A stretch of 33,046 nt of DNA from NCBI GenBank assembly GCA_019192545.1, contig JAHCMI010000087.1, positions 1 through 33,046 of the forward strand. Direction: 5' to 3'. This document shows positions 16,661 through 24,837 of this stretch, in pieces. The position numbers and the translations under genes were made by a program. Positions within the stretch are counted from its first letter, which is position 1. Each line of letters opens with the position of its first letter. The notes beneath the pieces are model-generated. The model was not told the origin of the DNA and ran no database searches. It was given only the letters and a program-made list of their open reading frames with translations. Source of the DNA: Rivularia sp. MS3. Lineage in GTDB: Bacteria; Cyanobacteriota; Cyanobacteriia; Cyanobacteriales; Nostocaceae.

Positions 16661-16708
16661 CAATTTGAGGATAGTTCTGTTGTCGATGAGTTGGAAGAAT
16701 AGTAATTC
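16661..16708 (+). repeat. Direct repeat beside the R-M module, right copy
   Basis: This pairs with 14613-14660. One frame reads FLQFEDSSVVDELEE and stops at TAG 16700-16702. An 18-bp part (TTCTGTTGTCGATGAGTT) recurs with one change at about 9954-9971, just after the ATPase operon. The two copies bracket the methyltransferase/nuclease pair in the same orientation. Confidence 0.5.
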
Positions 16709-16746
16709 TATATAAAATAATACTTTGTAGCATAAGCTTTACCACA

Positions 16747-16768
16747 TCGCGCTTCACCGGAAGCGCGA
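16747..16768. repeat. Short perfect hairpin (TCGCGCTTC stem)
   Basis: TCGCGCTTC, four bases (ACCG), then GAAGCGCGA: a perfect 9-bp stem in noncoding DNA. It shares the TCGCGCT...AGCGCGA ends with the hairpin at 10010-10029, so the two may belong to one small dispersed repeat family. Confidence 0.5.
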
Positions 16769-16975
16769 AGACTCCGACAATTCTACAAACAAAGCTTCTT
16801 CTATGCTGTCAAACTCATCACTACCCACCACCAATAAATCCAGATGTTACTAATAGACTTTTAACGCGGAAACGTAAGCTACATAAGTCTTAATCAGCCG
16901 TTTAAATGTGTTGTAAATACTAGATAATTTGCTACATTGCTACAATCAGATGTAATGTTAAAAGTCTTCATTACC

Positions 16976-17138
16976 GCATCCATATTACTAGAACGCATCC
17001 GCGCAGAAAGAGAAAAACTCCAACAACAAACCAAAGCTGCTAAAAAATCCAAAGGTAAAACTACCAAACGTCGGAGTAAAAGCACCACAGCAACCAGAAG
17101 GAGCAATTCAATTGGAATTACCGGGGATGGAGGAATAG
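16976..17138 (+). pseudogene. hsdS: 3' remnant of a type I restriction specificity gene (hsdS)
   Basis: The frame reads ASILLERIRAEREKLQQQTK and then AAKKSKGKTTKRR, the usual C-terminal helix and Lys-rich tail of HsdS subunits (LLERIRAEREKL). After about 17060 the proper ending lies in another frame: KAPQQPEGAIQLELPGMEE with TAG at 17136-17138; QLELPG.E is a common HsdS end. The tail is thus frameshifted and the target-recognition domains upstream are absent. hsdM and hsdR are not in the window. It is the scar of a lost type I system inside the defence island. Confidence 0.7.
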
Positions 17139-17148
17139 GAAATTTATT

Positions 17149-19092
17149 TCACCCCTGCGCCTTTTTTTCAAGTTTCTCAATAATTTGATTGAAATATTCT
17201 TTAGTCATTCGTTCTAAACAATATCCGCTTATTTTACCCTTTCTACTATTAGCTTCTTTTAATAATAAATCCCTAACAGATTTTAGCCAATCCAATTCTG
17301 ACAACAAATTTCCATTAATATCATCAAACTGATATCGTTCAGTTAATGCCCAACCGACACGTCGTTTGTCTTCAAATTCCATCTTTAAAAGTTTTTCTAC
17401 AAAGACAGATGCTTCTATATCCTTTAATATCGGAACATCATAGTATATTTGTTCCGGAGAATTGCTTATACAAATCATTTTATAAAACTTCCGTGTATCA
17501 TTCTGCATGATATCAAGTAAATCTTGAGCAGCACCGGGCATATTTTCAACCTTTGCTAACTCTTGAACTTTTTCAATATAAGAACAAAATTCTTTAAATT
17601 CTTCAAACTCTTTCCCTTGATAACCAAGCCCAGCATAAGCGCTTCCAATCATATCATCAGCAGAAACATATCTATTATCAGGGATATCTAACTCTTTACT
17701 ATCTTTCAAATAATTAATATAAAGTTTTGACTCTTCAAGAATCTCTTCTTTACTTTTATGATATACTCCAATATCGGAGAACATCAAAAAAAGTCCCGTA
17801 ATATGCTTAATAATTCCAAGTTCAATAAACTGTCTATTAACATATTCTGATTCTACTTTTTTAAGTAAATCAACAAACTCATCATCATAAAGATAGGAAA
17901 AGTGCCACAGTTTAACCCAATTAGGGGTGTTTTCATCGCGAAAATATATACTAGTTAATAGTAATGTTTCTAGTTCTTGGGTATTTAATTTTCCTTTATC
18001 AAAAAATGTTTGCCACCAATCCTTACCTAAAAATGGCTCGGGTAAATTCAGTTCGGAATATGTACGAATAATTTTTACAAGCTTAGTTTCTTCTTCATTA
18101 TTTTGCTTTGTGGTTTCATTATATCCTTGGTGAGAATTAACTTGCTTACTCATCATAGATACGTATTCATCTTGCAATTTACTAATATGTATCGGAAGCA
18201 TATTTCCACGTTTAATTTCAATAGAAAAAGCCATTAGCACTTTTAAAATGTCTTGAAGAATCTCTGGCTTACTTGTCGCTTTTTCTGGTAAAACTTCATA
18301 AATTCTATCAAAATCTAATATAATGTCTCTTAAGCATCTTAAATTTTCATAATTTGCTTTTTGATATAATGTTTCTATTAATTCAATATTATCAGATAGA
18401 AACTGACCACCATTTGAATCATTTGCTATAGTAATAAAATTCTTTAATGCACCCTCAAAATCAAGCGATACACCAAAAGTTTTTCCAATTAACTTTTCTT
18501 TAATAACTTTATAGCTAGTGTTGTTATCACTACTATCTTGTTTGAATAACTCATCTTCATTAGCAACGATAATTACTTTTAAATCATCGTGTTCTACAAA
18601 ATTGTTAATATAACCTAATAAATTGCTAATATCTATTTTACAACGCTCTAAATCATCGAATATCAAAATAGTTTCATTGGTAATTTTAAGATATTCAGGG
18701 ACGTTTATATCTGGAATACCAAAACTCCATGTTCCATCATCTTTACCATCATTATTCAAATCAATTTTTAATGTTCCTTTTAATAAACCTTTAAAAAGTC
18801 CTCCGGAAACTTTTCTTACTATTGCCATTTCCTTTGATGCCCAAAAAGGATTCAACTGCTGAAGAAAAGCTTCTCCTATCTCAGTAAAACTAGTTATTCC
18901 ATTAAGACTGACATATAAACATTTTTGCTTTTTTGCTTTTAACTTCTCGCGGTACTTTTCAATAAACCATGTTTTTCCACATCCCCATTGCCCTTTTAAT
19001 AAAACAGCGAACCCAGGAGCATGAGATAAACTACAGTAGTAATCCAAATACTCTTCAATATGGCTGTTAATTGACTTGTTGTCTTGAGTCAT
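17149..19092 (-). CDS. KAP-type P-loop NTPase
   Basis: 647 residues. Walker A is GQWGCGKTW at 34-42 and Walker B ILIFDDLERC at 142-151, followed by LKVIIVANEDELF (about 171-183). FDDLER and the -NxDE- strand end are typical of KAP family NTPases. No membrane segments are visible, so it belongs to the soluble branch. The long C-terminal part (about 260-647) is helical and unassigned; in such proteins it often acts as a sensor. KAP NTPases occur in phage-defence islands, which fits the AIPR, R-M and RAMA neighbours. The ATG is preceded by AGGAT. Its stop lies 11 bp from the hsdS remnant, tail to tail. Confidence 0.85.
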   Translation of the reverse strand: MTQDNKSINSHIEEYLDYYCSLSHAPGFAVLLKGQWGCGKTWFIEKYREKLKAKKQKCLYVSLNGITSFTEIGEAFLQQLNPFWASKEMAIVRKVSGGLFKGLLKGTLKIDLNNDGKDDGTWSFGIPDINVPEYLKITNETILIFDDLERCKIDISNLLGYINNFVEHDDLKVIIVANEDELFKQDSSDNNTSYKVIKEKLIGKTFGVSLDFEGALKNFITIANDSNGGQFLSDNIELIETLYQKANYENLRCLRDIILDFDRIYEVLPEKATSKPEILQDILKVLMAFSIEIKRGNMLPIHISKLQDEYVSMMSKQVNSHQGYNETTKQNNEEETKLVKIIRTYSELNLPEPFLGKDWWQTFFDKGKLNTQELETLLLTSIYFRDENTPNWVKLWHFSYLYDDEFVDLLKKVESEYVNRQFIELGIIKHITGLFLMFSDIGVYHKSKEEILEESKLYINYLKDSKELDIPDNRYVSADDMIGSAYAGLGYQGKEFEEFKEFCSYIEKVQELAKVENMPGAAQDLLDIMQNDTRKFYKMICISNSPEQIYYDVPILKDIEASVFVEKLLKMEFEDKRRVGWALTERYQFDDINGNLLSELDWLKSVRDLLLKEANSRKGKISGYCLERMTKEYFNQIIEKLEKKAQG

Positions 19093-19225
19093 TTTGATTT
19101 CATCCTAAATACAGAACCCTTCACCCATCGCATACAAAACCAACGAAACATTTGATTGAGCAATTTAAACAATGTTAAGTAAATTTAATGCTAATCTTTA
19201 AGCGGTAAAAATATTATTATGAATT

Positions 19226-20233
19226 ATGCCCTTTTATCAAGTAGATACCTTAAATAAAAAATTACAACTTATAAAACCTAAAAAATTCACTAACTCACAA
19301 TGGCTAGAACGAGAACACCTACAACCTTTATTTAGAGATAATCCTCAATCCATCGACCCAAACTTATTCATTATCTCAGAAGAATTTACCAACTGGGAAA
19401 ACAGTTCCCGCAGAATAGATTTACTCGCTTTAGACGAAGAAGCTAACCTTGTTGTCATCGAATTAAAGCGAGTAGAAGACGGCGGACATATGGAATTGCA
19501 AGCCCTGCGCTATGCTGCAATGATTTCAGCAATGGACTTGGAAGACGTAATTCACGCCCACGAACAGTTTCTTATAGATTTAAAAAAAGACCCCACCAAC
19601 GCACGTTCAAATATTAATAAATTCTTGGGTTTAGAAGCAGAAGAAGAAGGATTGATTAGTAATACTCCCCGCATTATCTTAATTGCTCCTAGCTTCTCTC
19701 AAGAAATTACCACAACAGTTTTATGGCTCAATGAAGCCGGAATTGATATCCGTTGTATGGAAGTAAATCTTTACAACATTAACAATGAAGAATTCCTAAA
19801 TATAGAACAAATAATTCCCTTACCTTCAGCAGAAGACTATCAAATTAAAATAAGAGAAAAAACCAATCAAGCAGTAAGAGAAGCATCCAACAAACAGCGT
19901 CGAGAAAAAAGCATCAAAACCTTAATAGATAATGGTATCCTCACAGAAGGTACAAGAGTTCAACTAATACGTTCCCCAAAATCCGAATTAGATTTTAAAG
20001 ACGTTGAAGAAAAAGCTAAATATGCCACATTTGAGAAGACTTCCCAAAAATTCAAATGGGATTTTGACGAGCAAAGTTATTCTTTAAGTCATCTATGTAA
20101 AACTATTTGTCAACTATATAACGCTCCAATTGGTGCTGGTGCTTTCCCCGGTCCCGATTTTTGGGCTGTGGAAGGTGATGATAAACCACTATCGGAACGA
20201 GCTAAGGAATCGCTTTTGAATAATAATATTTAG
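19226..20233 (+). CDS. PD-(D/E)XK nuclease-like protein with RAMA/DUF4357-like C-terminus
   Basis: 335 residues. The N-terminal domain shows SSRRIDLLALDEEANLVVIE with LKR after it: D65 and E79-x-K81, the PD-(D/E)XK core as in NucS/DUF91-type endonucleases. After a charged helical linker (about 210-230) the C-terminus reads GTRVQLIRSP, AKYATFEKTSQKFKWDFDEQ, SYSLSHLCKTI and GPDFWAVEG. The order A-x-h...h-x-h-D-x-x-x-h-S-L-S...W matches RAMA/DUF4357-type domains that may read modified DNA. The gene is divergent from the KAP NTPase (133 bp gap), so the two may share a promoter region. It is a likely defence nuclease. Confidence 0.75.
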   Translation: MPFYQVDTLNKKLQLIKPKKFTNSQWLEREHLQPLFRDNPQSIDPNLFIISEEFTNWENSSRRIDLLALDEEANLVVIELKRVEDGGHMELQALRYAAMISAMDLEDVIHAHEQFLIDLKKDPTNARSNINKFLGLEAEEEGLISNTPRIILIAPSFSQEITTTVLWLNEAGIDIRCMEVNLYNINNEEFLNIEQIIPLPSAEDYQIKIREKTNQAVREASNKQRREKSIKTLIDNGILTEGTRVQLIRSPKSELDFKDVEEKAKYATFEKTSQKFKWDFDEQSYSLSHLCKTICQLYNAPIGAGAFPGPDFWAVEGDDKPLSERAKESLLNNNI

Positions 20234-20322
20234 GTATGAGCCTTCCCCTTCCCCGTACCTAAAAGTCAAATACGGAAGCGTACTGACGGTATTAATTCAC
20301 GTCATTTGCGAATTGTATTGGC

Positions 20323-20342
20323 TACATCAAAAATCTGATGTA
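20323..20342 (+). terminator. Terminator-like hairpin after the nuclease gene
   Basis: TACATCA, six bases, TGATGTA, then AATTGC and a run of T (about 20348-20353). A 7-bp stem is weak but the T run is in the right place, 90 bp after the stop codon. Confidence 0.45.
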
Positions 20343-20524
20343 ATTGCTTTTTTCCAAGATACTTCTGATTTTATAAAAACATAAATAAGCTAAGAAATAC
20401 GTTTTTTATTGTTAAAATAATGTATCGGCATAAAAAAATAAAGCATACATAATAAAATTGCGAAAAATCTAAATAAAAGCTCCCAAACTTAGCAAATAAA
20501 AAGTATTTTTCAATTTATCCACAG

Positions 20525-21166
20525 TCAATTATTTTTTAAATATTCTCTAATCTTAGGAGTGAATTTTCGTAAGTTACGATTAAAAAAACTATTTAGTGAC
20601 TGTATACCAATATTTAGTTCTTCCGCAATATCTTGCCACGATTTTCCCTGCGACCTTGACAACATGAGATATTGAAAACTAGCATTAGGATGACCTCGTA
20701 TATAAGCATTCTCAAATATTTTATCTGGGTCTTCTTTTATAATTCGTATCAACTTTTCAGCATTTGATTCAAGTTGTTCATATTCATTAAATGCAGGTAT
20801 TTGTTCTAGTAATTCATCTGGATAAGATAAAGTGATGGCTTTCTTCTTACAATCCCTTAAATTATCCAGTAACCTATATTTAAAAATTCCGTCAACCCAC
20901 GTAATTACTGAACTAAGTTCGGGATTATACTTGTCAATATTTTTATTTATATATATTAAACATTGTTGTACAACTTCGTCATAAATGGTATTAATTTTAT
21001 ATTGATTATAATAATAACTATAATAACTATCTTTTTGATAAAAACGCTTATAAATTATATTTAAAAGCTGGTTTATAGCTATTTGCCGTTGCCTTGATAA
21101 TGGTGGATGTTTTTGAGCTTCTATCGCAAGCTCGTTTAAAAGTTTATTTTGTTCTTTTTTGGACAT
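20525..21166 (-). CDS. Sigma-70-like alternative sigma factor
   Basis: 213 residues from the ATG at 21166; a GTG at 21211 would add 15. The centre (NTIYDEVVQQCLIYINKNID, then SVITWVDGIFKYRLLDNLRD) has the shape of sigma region 2. The C-terminus SQGKSWQDIAEELNIGIQSL with NSFFNRNLRKFTPKIREYL is a region-4 helix-turn-helix. The short, AT-rich, Tyr-rich sequence is typical of divergent cyanobacterial plasmid-borne sigma-like proteins. Its target promoters are unknown. A 9-bp inverted repeat (21205-21213/21261-21269) overlaps its upstream region and may be an operator. Confidence 0.65.
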   Translation of the reverse strand: MSKKEQNKLLNELAIEAQKHPPLSRQRQIAINQLLNIIYKRFYQKDSYYSYYYNQYKINTIYDEVVQQCLIYINKNIDKYNPELSSVITWVDGIFKYRLLDNLRDCKKKAITLSYPDELLEQIPAFNEYEQLESNAEKLIRIIKEDPDKIFENAYIRGHPNASFQYLMLSRSQGKSWQDIAEELNIGIQSLNSFFNRNLRKFTPKIREYLKNN

Positions 21167-21204
21167 GGCAATAAAGAAAGTGAAGCGACTAATAGATAGA
21201 TAAA

Positions 21205-21269
21205 AGACCACTACTAAGTTCCTAATAAAAAACTAATAAAAGCTTTGGTAGTTAGGTCAATAGTGGTCT
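21205..21269. promoter_or_regulatory. Inverted repeat upstream of the sigma-like gene
   Basis: AGACCACTA at 21205-21213 and TAGTGGTCT at 21261-21269 are exact inverted copies 47 bp apart. They lie just upstream of the sigma-like start and could bind a looping regulator or the sigma factor itself. Confidence 0.35.
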
Positions 21270-21437
21270 ATTCGGCATTGCTAATTTGATGCATGAAAAA
21301 GGTTAATCGCACAACTAAAACCTTTGTCCCAGGTAGGCTCATTATGCTTACGGCATACCTGAGTGAGAATACTTCTGGAACATCAACGTTTTATACTGTG
21401 ATATAGCTTCGCCATGCGCTCTAACTTAACGCCATTT

Positions 21438-21833
21438 TTATTCGTCTTCTTGCTGACTTCTTCTCATTAACTTCTCAAGGCTTTCACTGGTATCCCTATC
21501 GAGCCGACGGGAATCTGCAACAACGTTTGAGGTAAGCCCTACAACCGTGATAATTGTTCCCTCCGGTAAATTACCTGAAAACAAAAGCCCTACACCAACA
21601 ACAGTGACCAAGGTATTTAGCAATATCACTGTGAGAGTGAGGTTAAAACTAAGACGGGCTTGACGGACGCGCTCCTTAATTATTATGTCTCGCTCTAGTA
21701 ATGAGCGATCACCATAAATAGGAAGGACATTAGCAGAATTTGATAGTCGCAAACGCTTTAAAAGCCGAAAAAACAACCAATTATTCTTGGATGCACTTCG
21801 GCGTTCAACCTTATACGTTTTGTCATTATTCAT
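21438..21833 (-). CDS. Two-helix membrane protein, cyanobacterial TRADD-N-associated type
   Basis: 131 residues. A basic N-terminus (about 1-50) and the helix SLLERDIIIKERVRQARLSF lead into two hydrophobic segments: LTLTVILLNTLVTVVGVGLL (about 67-86) and TIITVVGLTSNVVADSR (about 93-109), then DTSESLEKLMRRSQQ. The pattern (R..SF...L, GVGLL..G..PEG, G..S.VV) resembles the two-transmembrane domain found next to TRADD-N domains in cyanobacteria, thought to belong to membrane-linked immune or cell-death systems. The TRADD-N part is absent, so this is the membrane module alone. It follows the sigma-like gene on the same strand (about 270 bp upstream). Confidence 0.6.
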   Translation of the reverse strand: MNNDKTYKVERRSASKNNWLFFRLLKRLRLSNSANVLPIYGDRSLLERDIIIKERVRQARLSFNLTLTVILLNTLVTVVGVGLLFSGNLPEGTIITVVGLTSNVVADSRRLDRDTSESLEKLMRRSQQEDE

Positions 21834-21866
21834 TTTTATTACTGATATTCCTGTGTATCGAAGTTT

Positions 21867-22094
21867 TATCGAGCGGCTAACTCTTAATAGCTAAGTCTAA
21901 TTTCTTAGCTATGGCGTGTCAATACACAAAAAGTCCTAAGTGGCTTGGTGTTTATAAAAATTAACAAAGTACACCAAGCCCCAAGAGGACTTTCTCAATT
22001 TATTTTTTATACACCCATTTCTCTCGACTGGAGGAGATGGGCTGCAAAGGTAAGAGTCAAAGTGGGTTATCCAATCCAAGTTAGCCGCTCGATA
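21867..22094. repeat. 228-bp element with 16-bp terminal inverted repeats, possible MITE
   Basis: TATCGAGCGGCTAACT at 21867-21882 is the exact inverse of 22079-22094. Nested inside, AAAGTCCT...GGCTTGGTGT (21930-21951) pairs with ACACCAAGCC...AGGACTTT (21971-21993), giving a long imperfect stem with a 19-nt loop. No gene is seen inside. The layout fits a small non-autonomous element or a structured RNA. No clear target-site duplication was found. Confidence 0.5.
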
Positions 22095-22142
22095 GGAATA
22101 CCAGCTTTATTCAAATCCCTTCTACTTATATATCGGGTTTTG

Positions 22143-22170
22143 AGTTCCGGTTTTACGCAAAACCGGAACT
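22143..22170. repeat. 12-bp perfect hairpin
   Basis: AGTTCCGGTTTT, the tetraloop ACGC, and the exact complement AAAACCGGAACT. There is no T run on either side, so it is not a classic terminator. It lies 48 bp outside the inverted-repeat element at 21867-22094. Confidence 0.55.
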
Positions 22171-22506
22171 ATCGTTACAAAACTTAACAATTGATGGGAG
22201 TAGCCTAATATGCCCTTCTTATTTTGATGAGCCACAAACTGAGCCGCGCCCGCATGGGCGAACGTTTGAATGAATCTGCGAACTTCCTTCAACTCACAAC
22301 TTTTATCCTAGAACATATATATACAATCAAAATTTCCTCTTTTATCCAGAAAGTTAAATATTGTCACAAACTTTCTAGACAAGCACGAACACTTAAATGC
22401 TAAATGTTAGTAATTTTGTTCTAATTAAGATAGGTGATTGACCTAGCGTATCGCGTACCTTGATATTGTAAGTTATCTATATGAGGATAAATATGCAGGT
22501 GTAGAA
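22171..22506. promoter_or_regulatory. Upstream region of the RHH gene
   Basis: No gene is seen here. It contains an 8-bp inverted pair (AGAAAGTT 22348-22355, AACTTTCT 22369-22376). A possible -35 TTGACC at 22438-22443 is followed after 17 bp by TGATAT (22461-22466), only a fair -10. An RHH autoregulator could bind the inverted pair. Confidence 0.3.
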
Positions 22507-23124
22507 ATGACGCGAGTAGAGCGCGAATCCATTAACTTTAAACTCCCCAAAACCTTAGCTGATGCGCTTCGGGACGCTGCAAAGGAACGCAACACCACGG
22601 CGACGGATTTAGTAATCCGAGGACTGCACCACATTTTAGGCAGCGTAGAAGGTGTAGAAGTAAGTACAGAAATCCGATTGCAGCAAGTAGAAGAAGATTT
22701 ATATTACCTAGCTCACAGCATCAACGGGCATAGTAAAACACCTCAAACTGACAGCGCTCCTTCCAGTTCCGTCACAGAATCAAGAGTAACCAAAATTGAA
22801 GAAAAACTAGAAACCATCAACAACCGGGTAGCACAGTTAGAAGGAGCGTTAATCGCCATTCAGCGTAATGGGGGCGCATCAAACAATTACAGACGATACA
22901 AAAATTCGGGTAATCCCTACAACCAAAGCGGACGACCACCTCAAATAGAAGCTCTTGACGAACAAAAATTAGCGCTACGACTTAACGTTAATATTCCGAC
23001 GCTGCAAGAAAAACGCGCAACCCTTGACAAGCAAGAGTTTGAGGAGTGGAGTAAGAATCGCGATCGCGCTAAATATATGTGGCAGTTTAATGAAAAAGAT
23101 GGGCTTTACCATCCCAAAAAATAG
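22507..23124 (+). CDS. Ribbon-helix-helix protein with coiled coil and conserved tail
   Basis: 205 residues. Residues 7-45 (RESINFKLPKTLADALRDAA, then KERNTTATDLVIRGLHHIL) form a ribbon-helix-helix DNA-binding unit. A short coiled coil (RVTKIEEKLETINNRVAQLE, about 94-113) probably adds oligomerisation. After a Gly/Asn-rich linker, the tail LDEQKLALRLNVNIPTLQEK ... EEWSKNRDRAKYMW ... LYHPKK matches a conserved end seen in cyanobacterial plasmid proteins. Such proteins may act in partition or copy control. No ParA is in the window. It contains the only HIP1 site noticed (23060-23067). Confidence 0.75.
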   Translation: MTRVERESINFKLPKTLADALRDAAKERNTTATDLVIRGLHHILGSVEGVEVSTEIRLQQVEEDLYYLAHSINGHSKTPQTDSAPSSSVTESRVTKIEEKLETINNRVAQLEGALIAIQRNGGASNNYRRYKNSGNPYNQSGRPPQIEALDEQKLALRLNVNIPTLQEKRATLDKQEFEEWSKNRDRAKYMWQFNEKDGLYHPKK

Positions 23125-23235
23125 TTGTGGGTTCGCGTGTAAAATTTTTTGAACAAAATGATAACTCAGGGGCGAAGAGCTGTACTCCAATGGTTTATTA
23201 TTTCTGCATAGGTTATTTGTGGAAAGCAGTAATTT

Positions 23236-23952
23236 ATGACAGCAACACAAGAAGAAGAAATCCTGAATTTACGGGCATTGAATTTAACACCCAAACAAAT
23301 AGCTCGTAAACTAGGTGTCAAAGTATCAGAAGTTAGTTCAGTAATTCAAAATCAAGCACAGCAAACCAAATTAGATAGATTAGCAAAGGGAGAATTAGAC
23401 CCCGTATATCAGTGTTTAGCAAGTGAGAACCTTATCCAATTGTTACCAGATATCCCATCAGAAAATAACATCAAAAAAGGCGTGAAAAACGATGATGATA
23501 TCGCTCGTGGTTTAGGATTGGTGGTGATTTCGAGAGTTGCTAGATACAATCAAATCACGGTTTGTAGTTACCTTTTAGATATATGGTGCTTGGGTGTTAA
23601 AGATACCATACCGCCACGTACAATAGACAGGATAAAATTTAAAGAATTTGCAGAATTAGTATTCGACCCATTTCCCGGAAAACCTCACCCCGTTCCCCTT
23701 GAAGTTGCTCAAGGAATGATATTTAGTGCTTGCGAATACGCAGAAAACTTAGGGTTTCAACCACACAAAGACTTTGAGAAATCGCGTTCGCACATTGGAG
23801 TCGGGGATGGGACAATACGTATTGAATGTGGTCGTAACGGGAAACCATGCTATGTTGATGGTCCCCACGATGACCCTATAAAAATTATGAAAACATTGAA
23901 GAAAAGCAGAGGTGAAGGTAATTTTGATTTTATGATTGGTGGCGCACAATAG
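23236..23952 (+). CDS. HTH-containing protein with a conserved uncharacterised domain
   Basis: 238 residues. The first 40 form a sigma-4/MarR-like helix-turn-helix (ILNLRALNLTPKQIARKLGV, then KVSEVSSVI). From about 85 on there is a recognisable but unnamed domain: GLGLVVISRVARYNQITVCS, YLLDIWCLGVKDTIPPR, ACEYAENLGFQPHKDF, then NGKPCYVDGPHDDPIKIM and GNFDFMIGG. The VxxYLxDxWCLGVKD and GKPxYVxGPxDDP motifs recur in bacterial proteins, sometimes next to SEC-C zinc motifs; the function is unknown. It lies 111 bp after the RHH gene on the same strand. Confidence 0.7.
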   Translation: MTATQEEEILNLRALNLTPKQIARKLGVKVSEVSSVIQNQAQQTKLDRLAKGELDPVYQCLASENLIQLLPDIPSENNIKKGVKNDDDIARGLGLVVISRVARYNQITVCSYLLDIWCLGVKDTIPPRTIDRIKFKEFAELVFDPFPGKPHPVPLEVAQGMIFSACEYAENLGFQPHKDFEKSRSHIGVGDGTIRIECGRNGKPCYVDGPHDDPIKIMKTLKKSRGEGNFDFMIGGAQ

Positions 23953-24083
23953 CGGAAGATGGTTTTTGAAAAACGACGGCTCCCGTTGTGATTTGCGCTC
24001 TTCGCAACGGTGACAAGCTCCGAATTGCTTCGCATCATCCCTGCTTGGTAAAATCCATTAAGTCCTAAAACTTCAACATATCA

Positions 24084-24374
24084 ATGTCGTTTAACCCGTA
24101 CCCAGACGATTGGACGGACATCTCTACATCAGTTAAAAAATCCGTACAATGGCAGTGTCAAAAGTGCGGTTTACAATGCATACGCCCCGGAGAAGATACT
24201 TCTAAACTGACACGCTCAGAACGGATGAAACGCACTCTACAGACCCATCATTGGGACAGAAATCCATCAAATAATTCTAAGAGTAATCTCGCAGCGCTTT
24301 GTAGCGGCTGCCACCTTTTATACCATCAAGGCGGTAAATCTAATATATCGCCAGGGCAATTATCTTTGTGGTAG
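24084..24374 (+). CDS. HNH endonuclease-like protein
   Basis: 96 residues. WQCQKCGLQC and LAALCSGCHLLYH supply four zinc Cys (two CxxC), and LQTHHWDRNPSNNSKSNL supplies the HNH pattern (HH-x-D-x-x-P-x-x-N...N). The ending GNISPGQLSLW-like (here SNISPGQLSLW) is typical of this small cyanobacterial HNH family. The catalytic His pair is present, so it may nick DNA; its role is unknown. It follows the HTH gene after 131 bp and precedes a frameshifted gene by 6 bp. Confidence 0.8.
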   Translation: MSFNPYPDDWTDISTSVKKSVQWQCQKCGLQCIRPGEDTSKLTRSERMKRTLQTHHWDRNPSNNSKSNLAALCSGCHLLYHQGGKSNISPGQLSLW

Positions 24375-24380
24375 CTAAAT

Positions 24381-24585
24381 ATGGATGATATTCAAAAACT
24401 AATCGCAATCCAAGAAGAACTCAAACCTGCTTGGCGAACAACTGGGAGAACTTTTCACCACAAACCATCCTCAATGGAAAGATGTTTTTGAAGACATTGG
24501 TGCGGCTGGGTACTACATTCAGGAAGCTGGTTATCGTTTGGAAGCAGCAAAAAGAACTTTACAGCATGATAGGGAAGAAACATGA
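24381..24585 (+). pseudogene. Frameshifted small hypothetical gene
   Basis: ATG at 24381 opens MDDIQKLIAIQEELKPA, but after about 24431 the protein-like frame is another one: LGEQLGELFTTNHPQWKDVF, EDIGAAGYYIQEAGYRLEAA, KRTLQHDREET, ending TGA 24583-24585, which overlaps the ATG of the next gene (ATGA). The overlap shows that the second frame is the genuine 3' end. A one-base indel near 24427-24433 (CTCAAACCTGC) explains the break. Confidence 0.65.
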
Positions 24586-24815
24586 AAGTTTCATTGGAAA
24601 AAACTTATCCAAATATTGATCGCTGGGTGTATGAGCATGAGGGGTGGATTGAAATTGGTTACGACGTAGATAGTCCGTTGAATTCTTTTGTACGCGCACT
24701 CGATTGCGGTGGAATGCTTTGGGAGGGGAAAGATAGTTATGACAGTTTGGATGAAGCAATGCAAGATTTAGATGCAGGGCTTGAAGCCGTATTGAAAGAT
24801 ATTTATGGCGATTGA
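24582..24815 (+). CDS. Hypothetical protein
   Basis: 77 residues, acidic (KVSLEKTYPNIDRWVYEHEG, then DEAMQDLDAGLEAVL). It is coupled by a 4-base overlap to the frameshifted gene before it. No motif is recognised; its size and acidity would suit a small partner or antitoxin, but nothing proves this. Confidence 0.65.
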   Translation: MKVSLEKTYPNIDRWVYEHEGWIEIGYDVDSPLNSFVRALDCGGMLWEGKDSYDSLDEAMQDLDAGLEAVLKDIYGD

Positions 24816-24837
24816 GGAGCGCGAGTGCCCCTAAAAA

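Larger units (their letters stand above)
16576..16975. other. Gene-poor spacer with repeat tail and hairpin
   Basis: Apart from the direct repeat at 16661-16708 and the hairpin at 16747-16768, I see no gene here. It must hold the promoter of the methyltransferase (minus strand), but no convincing -35/-10 pair was found. Confidence 0.5.

Noticed and set aside
20515-20523. TTATCCACA, a perfect DnaA box
   Set aside because: Single copy at the end of the sigma-like gene, far from the iteron block; one 9-mer is expected by chance.
21945-22187. Plus-strand frame of 80 codons
   Set aside because: Lies inside the nested inverted-repeat element; its codons follow the repeat arms.
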